From assembly GCF_009758125.1 (NCBI RefSeq), contig NZ_WRXO01000001.1:1116001-1180000 (forward strand): a stretch of 64,000 bases of DNA, in the 5' to 3' direction. The position numbers and the translations under genes are program-made. This document shows, in pieces, positions 44,101 to 50,996 of the stretch. Source of the DNA: Chitinophaga oryziterrae. GTDB taxonomy: Bacteria; Bacteroidota; Bacteroidia; Chitinophagales; Chitinophagaceae. Position 1 is the stretch's first letter. Every line of letters starts with the position of its first letter. The notes under the pieces are model-generated. The model was not told the DNA's origin. It ran no database searches and saw only the letters and a list, made by a program, of their open reading frames with translations.

Positions 44101-44926
44101 GGAGAAACTCCGGCATGTGAGCCTGGGACAACAGAATGATGAAATAGAATGGTCTAAGGATGATGAAATAGGCGCTTTGGTAAAGGAATATAACAAGATG
44201 GTGCGTAAGCTGGAAGTGAGTGCGGCCAGGCTGGCAAAAAGCGAAAGGGAAGGGGCCTGGAGGGAAATGGCCCGGCAGGTAGCCCATGAGATCAAGAACC
44301 CGCTTACACCGATGAAGCTAAGTATCCAGTATTTACAGCGGGCTATTGACAATGATGCACCTAATGTAAAGCAACTGTCTCATAATGTGGCACGTACGCT
44401 GGTAGAGCAGATAGATCACCTGTCGAATATTGCCTCGGATTTCTCTGCTTTCTCCAGGATAGATGAGTCTAATGATGAGGTATTGCTCTTAAATGAAGTA
44501 TTACATTCTCTGAAGGACCTCTACCAGAGCCATCAGAACTGCAACATTCACTTTAATCCACCGGGGCATGCCTTTTATGTATTTGCGGATAAGACACAGA
44601 TGAACAGGCTGTTTACCAATCTGTTGCAGAACGCTATCCAGGCGATTCCGGAAGACAGGGAAGGAGAGGTGAATATCAGTATGAATGAGGTAGAGCAGGG
44701 CTGGGTGGTGATCAGTGTCTCAGATAATGGGGACGGTATTCCTCCTGAAATCCAGTCTAAGATCTTCGTACCTAACTTTACTACAAAGAATTCCGGTACT
44801 GGTCTTGGTCTGGCGATGTGTAAGAACATCGTGGAGCAGGCACACGGGGAGATCAGTTTTGAGACACAACTGACCGTAGGTACTACTTTCTATGTGAAAC
44901 TCCCGCTTATAAAAGCTCCTGAGTGA
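41159..44926 (+). CDS. Large membrane sensor histidine kinase (NtrY-like, HAMP-HisKA-HATPase)
   Basis: A 1255-residue inner-membrane kinase. Seen: one N-terminal membrane helix (about 12-32) and an extracytoplasmic stretch. A block of about seven membrane helices spans about 215-470, and a second large extracytoplasmic or cytoplasmic region about 480-720. Further helices lie near 722-745, 774-800 and 945-970. HAMP (about 970-1020), HisKA with His near 1043 (ARQVAHEIKNPLTPMKL) and HATPase (NLLQNAIQAI, DNGDGIP, GTGLGLAMCKN) complete it. The KNPLTP kinase core is NtrY-like. The only plausible start is a TTG directly after the mazG stop; no ATG lies close. It is unusually large, and no response regulator is adjacent. 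Confidence 0.88.
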   Translation: MLDIKEIRLFFIRHGYLLIIAAWLFTFSFLFSNYWSYYSSPQGVKRSLEKSIRQREQSFIELTGDSTLLNDIFARKYNIQEVKLLDNKDFYVFAYDSSAAGRWLVYWSTNLVQPEEKEAPLVPGTRFVKLKNGYYEMICKKIRSKDNHDRYLIGAIPVMMEYSISNNYLVDHFYDKPALGPEYSIHLRPKGIPVLNGQNLILFYLNYDRTMDAGAPNILSVILRVLGCICVLIFINLFAAMIARQKNPLYGFLFLFTVIFIFRILSYLYPFPFNLRELNVFTPLIYAKDEIFRSLGDLLLNVLLTFWLLLFFREHVKTIKPPVVKNLWQQRLVIILASLLMYIIGQFLSELIQSLVIDSKISFDVANFFSLNEYSIIGFIILGFISFSFLFFSQIINYLLNELTNFRHRTKYIFVAVVGIVWLLFRIHNQEIYYSVVLVVWLILYVVLLDILSVRFENSLATVPFLFWLFLLTITTSAVLVYYNDQKEISLRERMAIELSKQKDPYLEMLLTDVTKQMESDELLQLFFQQNNVSNMPRTMLENELKQKYFKGYLGRFNVTFYAFDENGMPIYGGDTSSFSILSRRMLVESELIGNDLYYNERGFNDFSYIGRKDFYRNGIKSGYLVYELTPAVVNTQRLYPELLVDGEIYDPEKESSVPYSYAIYDKGQLVINNNDYPFEVKLYTSDLPKDEISIRSVNGFSEMIYKASRDKVVIVVKENRSFVEFITLFAYMFCLFLLIIVIYRVLDLLVKARMRIGNLKSLINISIRKKVHGTIIFIVVFAFIILGLTTILFFIDRSERENKERLSHTINEVSHDVEKVFSTQRMFDDLEDLYDPIFQASLSSAISEIADDRALDINVYDRDGNLQITTQPLITEKGLLSRKINPDAYLHLYREQKIQWIQRETIGSMRYLSGYAPLRSNGEIFAYLNVPYFATQTELNQQISNFLVALINFNAFIFLIAGLLALLITNSITKSFSLVTEKLRHVSLGQQNDEIEWSKDDEIGALVKEYNKMVRKLEVSAARLAKSEREGAWREMARQVAHEIKNPLTPMKLSIQYLQRAIDNDAPNVKQLSHNVARTLVEQIDHLSNIASDFSAFSRIDESNDEVLLLNEVLHSLKDLYQSHQNCNIHFNPPGHAFYVFADKTQMNRLFTNLLQNAIQAIPEDREGEVNISMNEVEQGWVVISVSDNGDGIPPEIQSKIFVPNFTTKNSGTGLGLAMCKNIVEQAHGEISFETQLTVGTTFYVKLPLIKAPE

Positions 44927-44963
44927 TTTTCGGGTGCAGGGCAAAACCCTGCAAAAAACAAAA

Positions 44964-44991
44964 ATACCGGCTGTCTTTCAACAACCGGTAT
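44964..44991 (-). terminator. Terminator of plsX
   Basis: Stem ATACCGGCTG/CAACCGGTAT (one wobble pair) with an 8-base loop, followed on the minus strand by TTTTTGTTTTTT. A second hairpin (TGCAGGG/CCCTGCA, 44935-44953) stands next to it on the kinase side. Confidence 0.8.
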
Positions 44992-45022
44992 CGAATACCT
45001 TTAGGTTTTAATAGGAAGTAAA

Positions 45023-45964
45023 TTATTTCACTAAGCTCTCACGGATCTTATCCACAAGTTTAGATTCATGCACTTTTTGTGCCAGTGAGATCATGTTTTT
45101 GAAGGCTACTGCTTTGGCAATACCGTGACCGATGATCACTGGTTTATTAACTCCCAGTACAGGAGTACCGCCAAAGGTCTCATGGTCAAACTTATGCATG
45201 TACTCATCGTCTATATGACGTCTTACCGCCATATCATGAATCGACTCAGCCATTTTAAGGACCACATTACCGGTAAAACCTTCACAAACAATAACATCTG
45301 CTTTGTTAGTAAAAATATCCCGTCCTTCCACATTACCAATGAAGTTCAGCTGCGGATGTTCTTTCAGCAACGGATAGGTTGCCTGTGCTAACAGATTACC
45401 CTTACCTTCCTCTTCTCCGATGTTCAATAATCCTACGGTAGGATTAGGGTTATTCAGAATGTGTTTGGAATAAAGGGAGCCCAATACAGCAAACTGTACC
45501 AGGTTCTCAGGTTTGCAATCCGCATTGATACCAACATCCAGTAACAGTCCGTAACCACTGCCATCCCGGGGAACGAGCGTGGAGATCGTAGGACGCTGTA
45601 TGCCTTCAATTGCTTTAATGGTGTAGAAGGTACCAACCATCATGGCTCCGGTATTACCGGCGCTGATAAAGGCGTCTATTTTGCCATTCTGCAAAAGATA
45701 AAAGCCAATACTGATAGAAGACTGAGGTTTTTCCTTCAGTGCTTTGGTAGGATGTTCATCCATCCCGATTACCTGGGATGAATGAACAACTGAATATTTT
45801 GATTGGTCTAACTGTGCTTCAGCTAATAAAGGGGCCAGAGCCGCTTCATCACCAATCAGCACCAGATGTACATCTGTAGCACCAGATTCTAAAAATACTT
45901 TTACTCCTTTTACTGCTTCCAGGGGTGCAAAGTCGCCACCCATCATATCGAGCCCGATTCTCAT
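45023..45964 (-). CDS. plsX: PlsX, acyl-ACP:phosphate acyltransferase
   Basis: Makes acyl-phosphate from acyl-ACP for phospholipid synthesis, acting at the inner face of the membrane. Family motifs: MRIGLDMMGGDFAPLEAVKG at the N-terminus, ALKEKPQSSISIGFYLL, SAGNTGAMMVGTFY, LLDVGINADCKPENL, GNVEGRDIF and VCEGFTGNVVLK. Length 313 is typical. It is preceded on the same strand by rpmF and the DUF177 gene, the conserved order in most bacteria. The usual next gene, fabH, is missing; a terminator and a convergent kinase gene follow instead. Confidence 0.96.
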   Translation of the reverse strand: MRIGLDMMGGDFAPLEAVKGVKVFLESGATDVHLVLIGDEAALAPLLAEAQLDQSKYSVVHSSQVIGMDEHPTKALKEKPQSSISIGFYLLQNGKIDAFISAGNTGAMMVGTFYTIKAIEGIQRPTISTLVPRDGSGYGLLLDVGINADCKPENLVQFAVLGSLYSKHILNNPNPTVGLLNIGEEEGKGNLLAQATYPLLKEHPQLNFIGNVEGRDIFTNKADVIVCEGFTGNVVLKMAESIHDMAVRRHIDDEYMHKFDHETFGGTPVLGVNKPVIIGHGIAKAVAFKNMISLAQKVHESKLVDKIRESLVK

Positions 45965-46010
45965 GAACTTTAGATTTGTCTGATTTGCGTCGGGGGTAAA
46001 AATAGTAAAA

Positions 46011-46205
46011 TTATTTAGTGCTGCTTTGTTTTTCCAATACTACTTTACCTCTGTAGTACAGTTTGTTCTCAACCCAGTGAGCGCGATGTCTCAGGTGCAC
46101 TTCGCCGGTAGCGCTATCGGTGCTTAAAGTATCAGCGAAGGCCTTGTAATGCGTTCTTCTCTTTGCTGATCTTTGCTGAGAATGTCTGCGTTTCGGATTT
46201 GGCAT
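46011..46205 (-). CDS. rpmF: Ribosomal protein L32
   Basis: Structural protein of the large ribosomal subunit, 64 residues: MPNPKRRHSQQRSAKRRTHY at the start, then EVHLRHRAHWVENKLYYRGK. The zinc-binding Cys pairs of some L32 proteins are absent, as is usual in Bacteroidota. The ATG at 46205 is chosen because it begins the universally kept MPNPKRRHS; the longer frame is not plausible. It lies between the DUF177 gene and plsX on the same strand, with short gaps. Confidence 0.96.
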   Translation of the reverse strand: MPNPKRRHSQQRSAKRRTHYKAFADTLSTDSATGEVHLRHRAHWVENKLYYRGKVVLEKQSSTK

Positions 46206-46289
46206 TTTATTTAATTTTAATTGTCTGTGTTTAAATGTTTGTTTGCCCGCCATTTACGGCAATGTCAAGCCTCACGGAGCGCAAAATTA

Positions 46290-46823
46290 TCAATTCTGAC
46301 GGAACTTATCTAAATCTTTCCAGATTGGATTGTCTTTTTCCCCGGATTGCTGACTCATATTCTCCAGCATCTCCAGTATTTTCGGGTCACAACCGCTCTT
46401 CCCATCGCTCTTATCCGGATGGATACGCTGCATAGGTATACTCAGGTTAATGAACTCATAAATCCATTCGGCCACATTTAAATGGGATTCCGACTTGGAG
46501 ATATACGCCACATCTGCATCTTCGTCATCAATCATCTCCTCAGGATTGTCAACCAGCTTTACTACCTGGTTGAAATCGTCCCACAATTGTAACTCAAATG
46601 GCTGCCCGCAACGATCACAATTTACAGTTGCCTTACCGCCGATCTCAAATTTGAGCAGGAAGAAATTGTTATTCTTTTCCAATAACAGCTTCACCGTAGC
46701 TTCACAATTCGTAAAATCCTGCGGACCATAGTTTTCAAAAAAACTATCCGTAATTTGGTACTGAAATGTATGCTCTCCGGGTTTTAGCCCCACAAAGGCA
46801 ATCTCAAATTCACGGAGTGGTTT
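46290..46823 (-). CDS. DUF177 (YceD-type) protein
   Basis: A 177-residue cytoplasmic protein of the DUF177/YceD family, which is linked to rRNA and ribosome assembly in bacteria and plastids. Seen: CDRCGQPFELQLWDDFNQVV with the conserved Cys-x-x-Cys, ISKSESHLNVAEWIYEFINL, then LSIPMQRIH, and the C-terminal DKFRQN. The start at 46823 (MKPLREFEIAFVGLKPGEH) is favoured over the in-frame ATG eleven codons earlier because it begins the family's first strand. The gene stands before rpmF, the usual order, so co-expression with L32 is expected. Confidence 0.88.
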   Translation of the reverse strand, partial: KPLREFEIAFVGLKPGEHTFQYQITDSFFENYGPQDFTNCEATVKLLLEKNNNFFLLKFEIGGKATVNCDRCGQPFELQLWDDFNQVVKLVDNPEEMIDDEDADVAYISKSESHLNVAEWIYEFINLSIPMQRIHPDKSDGKSGCDPKILEMLENMSQQSGEKDNPIWKDLDKFRQN

Positions 46824-46969
46824 CATATAAAAATCCTCACTTTTAGAGGGATGCAAAGGTAATTAAATATTCGCAATTGCAAAAATTTCCTAATTTTGAT
46901 GATTCTCAATATGTATATTTATATATTGTATGTAGTAATTATGTACATCCCCCAGCTGGTAAATGAATA

Positions 46970-49009
46970 ATGGCAAAAGCCCACACTAACAAAGTTACGC
47001 GAAAACAAACCATAGCCAACAACTCTGCAGTTGCCGACCATGCGATATTTTCATTGCCTATCAACCTTTTCCTGCAAAACAGTAATGCTGGTATCCTGCT
47101 TACTGATGCGCTCCATCGCTTCATCTGGTGTAATCATGTCTTCCTGAGGGATGCGGATACGGATGCTTCTGCCATCATAGGACAACCCTTTAAAGAGGTG
47201 ATGTCCCATATGGCTACCCTGATGCTGCGGCCGGAAGAGTTCATTGCCAGGATGGAAGACCTTCGTAAAAAGAAGAAGCCCTGTCAGGGCCTTGAACTCG
47301 TCCTTACAGATAATCGTATATATGAAGTAAGTTATATCCCCCTGCTTGATAAACGCCGTTTCAACGGCAGTATCTGGCAGATAGTAGATATCTCCAGGCA
47401 GAAAATGATGAAGTCCAACCTGGAAAAAGCCCGGCATCAGGCGGAAGAGGCCAGGGGCGCCCAAAAAGAATTCCTGGCCAGCATGAGCCACGAGATCCGT
47501 ACGCCGCTGAATGTTATTATAGGTATGACCCACCTGCTGGGAGAAACCGATCTGCGGGGTGAACAACAGGATTATATCAACATCCTCAAACATTCTTCAG
47601 GCATCCTGCTGGGGCTTATATCAGATATCCTGGATATCTCCCGTATAGAAGCAGGAGAACTGCAGGTGAACCAGCGGGAATTCAATCTTACAGAACTTAT
47701 ACAGTCGCTGCGCCATACCTTCGAACTGAAAATGGGACAGCGACCCATTAAAATATCCGCTGTTATAGATACGGAGCTCCAAAACCTGCTGGTAGGGGAT
47801 GATACGTTACTGAACCAAATCCTCATGAATTTGTTAGGTAATGCAGAGAAGTTCACCAGAGAGGGCGAAATTGCCATTAAAGTGACCCTGGAAAGCTGGC
47901 AGGACGATAAACTCTGGGTGCAGTTCAAAGTATGTGATACCGGTATAGGTATCAGGAAAGACAGGCTGGAACTCATCTTCCGCAGCTATAAACAGGCCGA
48001 ACAGGAAATAAGGGAAAAATATGGTGGTACTGGTCTTGGCCTTGCCATATCCAAGCAACTCGTTGAATTACAAGGAGGAACCATCCAGGTAATAGATGTA
48101 CCAGGGTTCAGTACCTGCTTCTCTTTCAATCTGCCTTTTATGAATACGAAGAAGCCGGCCGCACAGGTGGCAGGAACCGCTAGTCAGAGCAAAAAGGCCA
48201 ACTTTTCAGGCGCCAAGGTCCTCGTCATTGAGGATAACCCTATGAACCTGAGATACATCATCAGCCTGCTGGAGAAATATAACATTCATCACCAACTGGC
48301 TACAAATGGTCCTGATGCGCTTTATTTTCTTGACTCCAGACAATACGACCTCGTGTTGCTGGATATCCGTATACCCGGACTAAATGGCCTGGAATTAGCC
48401 ATAAAGATCAGGGATGATGAAGATAAGCCCAATGTGGCAACGCCTTTGGTGGCTACCACCGCGCTGGCCATGGAAAGTACCTTTACACAGGCCCGTCAGG
48501 CAGGGATTACAGATATCCTTACAAAGCCTTACACACCGGACCAGCTGTTACAGGTGCTTAATAAATATCTGAATGATGATGAAACAGAACTAATAATGGA
48601 AGAAGCTACAAACATAGACGGATTCGAATTTCATGAGGAACTGGATGTAAAGTATCTCAATACTTTATACGAGAACAACATTTCATACGCTGCCGACCTG
48701 TTTGAAATATTTCTGAAGACAGTAAGGGATGAAATGATTAAAATCCAGAAACTGGTTACTGAAAGGGATTGGGAACAACTGAAATTCCAGGTGCATAAAC
48801 TGAAACCGAACTTTGCAATGGTGGGCCTTACCTGGATCAGCGGTAATATGCAACAACTTGAAAATACATTGAATAACAACACGATCCCCCCTGCGGAAGA
48901 CGTGGATACCCTATTCAGGGATATCTCCCTGGACCTTGAAAAATTTTATCCGATCATAGAAAAAGAATACGAACGAATGAAAGAAGTGGAAAGCGGTAGC
49001 ACTAATTAA
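46970..49009 (+). CDS. Soluble hybrid histidine kinase (PAS-HisKA-HATPase-REC-HPt)
   Basis: A 679-residue multi-step phosphorelay protein without membrane helices. PAS sensor about 30-140 (NLFLQNSNAGILLTDALHRF), HisKA with His near 173 (ASMSHEIRTPLNVIIG), HATPase (NLLGNAEKFTREGEI, DTGIGI, GGTGLGLAISKQ), receiver about 408-535 with Asp near 464 (YDLVLLDIRIPGLNG) and Lys in LTKPYTPDQ. The C-terminal HPt has His near 609 (FQVHKLKPNFAMVGL). All four phosphorelay residues are present, so the protein can pass phosphate inside itself and then to an unlinked regulator. The input is presumably cytoplasmic. Its 3' end overlaps the convergent kinase gene by 4 bases. Confidence 0.93.
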   Translation: MAKAHTNKVTRKQTIANNSAVADHAIFSLPINLFLQNSNAGILLTDALHRFIWCNHVFLRDADTDASAIIGQPFKEVMSHMATLMLRPEEFIARMEDLRKKKKPCQGLELVLTDNRIYEVSYIPLLDKRRFNGSIWQIVDISRQKMMKSNLEKARHQAEEARGAQKEFLASMSHEIRTPLNVIIGMTHLLGETDLRGEQQDYINILKHSSGILLGLISDILDISRIEAGELQVNQREFNLTELIQSLRHTFELKMGQRPIKISAVIDTELQNLLVGDDTLLNQILMNLLGNAEKFTREGEIAIKVTLESWQDDKLWVQFKVCDTGIGIRKDRLELIFRSYKQAEQEIREKYGGTGLGLAISKQLVELQGGTIQVIDVPGFSTCFSFNLPFMNTKKPAAQVAGTASQSKKANFSGAKVLVIEDNPMNLRYIISLLEKYNIHHQLATNGPDALYFLDSRQYDLVLLDIRIPGLNGLELAIKIRDDEDKPNVATPLVATTALAMESTFTQARQAGITDILTKPYTPDQLLQVLNKYLNDDETELIMEEATNIDGFEFHEELDVKYLNTLYENNISYAADLFEIFLKTVRDEMIKIQKLVTERDWEQLKFQVHKLKPNFAMVGLTWISGNMQQLENTLNNNTIPPAEDVDTLFRDISLDLEKFYPIIEKEYERMKEVESGSTN

Positions 49010-49884
49010 AAAGCATTCAGTATCTCCTTCACATTATTATGGTAATTACCACCGAACAATAACAGATGCACCATCAGGGGGTAAAGCTGACATATACTTA
49101 TCCGCTGCTTCCACTCGGGTGCCAGCGGGAACATCGCCTCATAAGTATAATAAAAACGGGTGTCGAAACCCCCAAACAACCTGGCCATTGCCAGGTCCAT
49201 CTCTCTGTTCCCGTAATACACAGAAGGATCATAAATACAGGCTTTCCCGTCCCTGCCTACCATAAAATTCCCCGACCATAAGTCTCCATGCAGCAATGCA
49301 GGCGGCTCATCAGGGAAAATATTGGGTAAATGCCGCCATAACTTCTCCATTTTCTCCACCATGTCCTTGTCCAGCAAATGTTTATCATAAGCGGCCCTTG
49401 TCAATGGCTGTAACCGGTTAAATGCATAAAACACAGACCAACTGCTGTAAGGCGAGTTATACTGCTTCATTGTACCGATATAGTTCGTTTCGGGGAAACC
49501 GAAATGTGCGTGGCTGTTTCTGTGCATCCTCGACAGGCTGGCGCCAAAATTCTCCCAGAAGTCGGGATTAGCACCGCCCTTCTCCATAAACTCCGTTATC
49601 AGAAAACCCTTTTCACCTACCGTACCGTGGTATAGCGGTCTGGGTACCGATATAGTATTCGTCTCCCGCAATGCAGATAACCCGTTAAATTCCCTGGCAA
49701 ACATCCCGGGATAATTGCGGGAACTGTTCAGCTTCAAAAAGAATAAGCCTTCCCCCGTAGAGAGTTTATACGTTTCGTTAATATCTCCGCCGGGTATTTT
49801 TTCTGCGTAATTAATCTGTATTTTCACGCCCGACTGACAGGTAAGTGCTGTTGCAAGTTCGCCCAGTAAAATCTCATCTGTCAT
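49006..49884 (-). CDS. Fructosamine kinase family protein
   Basis: Phosphotransferase-fold kinase of the fructosamine-3-kinase/ketosamine-3-kinase family, which phosphorylates sugar-amine adducts so that glycated proteins are repaired. Seen: PGGDINETYKLSTGEGLFFL and KLNSSRNYPGMFAREFNGLS (ATP-binding lobe), LLHGDLWSGNFMVGRDGKA (catalytic loop, Asp in HGDLW), IYDPSVYYGNREMDLAMARL with the metal-binding Asp, and LFGGF. The start at 49884 (MTDEILLGELATALT) is chosen over the long frame because the upstream 22 residues look like a chance hydrophobic stretch and would overlap the divergent gene. Length of about 292 is typical. Confidence 0.92.
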   Translation of the reverse strand: MTDEILLGELATALTCQSGVKIQINYAEKIPGGDINETYKLSTGEGLFFLKLNSSRNYPGMFAREFNGLSALRETNTISVPRPLYHGTVGEKGFLITEFMEKGGANPDFWENFGASLSRMHRNSHAHFGFPETNYIGTMKQYNSPYSSWSVFYAFNRLQPLTRAAYDKHLLDKDMVEKMEKLWRHLPNIFPDEPPALLHGDLWSGNFMVGRDGKACIYDPSVYYGNREMDLAMARLFGGFDTRFYYTYEAMFPLAPEWKQRISICQLYPLMVHLLLFGGNYHNNVKEILNAF

Positions 49885-49900
49885 CTTCTCGCGGATTAGT

Positions 49901-50986
49901 ATGGAAACAAAAGCAAAAATCAGGCAGACAGGAGTACGTATATTGATCACCGTATCGTGTATACTGTTGTTTAAAGTATTGTTCGGAGTTAGCCAGAGGT
50001 TTGCTGGTTTTTACTTTCATAGGTTTTACATTTCAATAAGTATGTTGTTCCGGCAGGTACTGGGGAAAGTTCCTTTCAGCATCGGCGACGTAATTTATAT
50101 CGCCTGGATTATAACTGCTGGTATTTTTTTGTTAAAACTATGTTATAATATTCTTAAAACGAAATGGTATAACGTGCTATTTTTGTTGTTAAGAGGTACC
50201 CAGGCCATACTGGGCCTGTACCTGGCCTTCCTTGTATTATGGGGTTATAATTACGACCGGCAGTCTCTGGAAGAAGACATGCAACTACAGGTAAGTGATT
50301 ATAATACAGACCAGTTATACCGTCTTACAGATACTTTACTGGTGCAGTTAAATCAGCATAAAATAGCCCTGGGAGATTCTGTAAACGCTACTCATCCTGG
50401 TCCGGACAGCGCCAGGTTATTTGAAAAAGCCATTGAAGCATATACGCTGGCTGCTCCTAAATGGCCCAGTGTTACTTATAAACACCCTTGTATCAAACCT
50501 TCGTTGTATGGTACCTGGCTGAATTATATGAATGTAGGCGGATATCTGAACCCCTTCACTGCCGAGGCACAGGTAAATATCACCACTCCGGGTTTCCTGC
50601 ATCCCTTCACTATTTGTCACGAGGTTGCTCATCAGGTCGGTTATGCACCTGAGGAAGAGGCAAATTTTGTCGGATATCTTGTGGCCAGTAATTATCCTGA
50701 TGAACGTTTCCGATATGCAGCTAACTTTGAGATGTTTATGTACAGCATCCGGCAGCTGGGCAGGGAAGATACCACCCTGGCCGGTCAGTTGTGGCGCAGG
50801 GCTGTTCCTGGTGTGAAGGCAGACCTGCATCAGCTGAGGGCCTTTAATGACCGGTATCGCAGCCGTGTGGACGACTACACCGCTATCATCTATGATCATT
50901 ACCTCAAGGCTAATAAACAGGAGAAAGGTATCCGCAGTTACAGCGAGGTGGTGGGTTGGCTGGTGGCCTATTTCAAAATAAAATAA
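49901..50986 (+). CDS. DUF3810 membrane metalloprotease-like protein
   Basis: A 361-residue protein with three N-terminal membrane helices (about residues 12-120; ISMLFRQVLGKVPFSIGDVI lies between the first two) and a large soluble part. Near residue 240 it carries TICHEVAHQVGYAPEEEANF, a gluzincin-like HExxH with a second Glu further on, the arrangement of DUF3810. Family members are predicted zinc peptidases of unknown substrate, probably facing the periplasm. It is divergent from the fructosamine kinase with only 16 bases between starts and 10 bases ahead of the glucosidase gene, with which it may form an operon. Confidence 0.85.
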   Translation: METKAKIRQTGVRILITVSCILLFKVLFGVSQRFAGFYFHRFYISISMLFRQVLGKVPFSIGDVIYIAWIITAGIFLLKLCYNILKTKWYNVLFLLLRGTQAILGLYLAFLVLWGYNYDRQSLEEDMQLQVSDYNTDQLYRLTDTLLVQLNQHKIALGDSVNATHPGPDSARLFEKAIEAYTLAAPKWPSVTYKHPCIKPSLYGTWLNYMNVGGYLNPFTAEAQVNITTPGFLHPFTICHEVAHQVGYAPEEEANFVGYLVASNYPDERFRYAANFEMFMYSIRQLGREDTTLAGQLWRRAVPGVKADLHQLRAFNDRYRSRVDDYTAIIYDHYLKANKQEKGIRSYSEVVGWLVAYFKIK

Positions 50987-50996
50987 ATCTCGGGAC

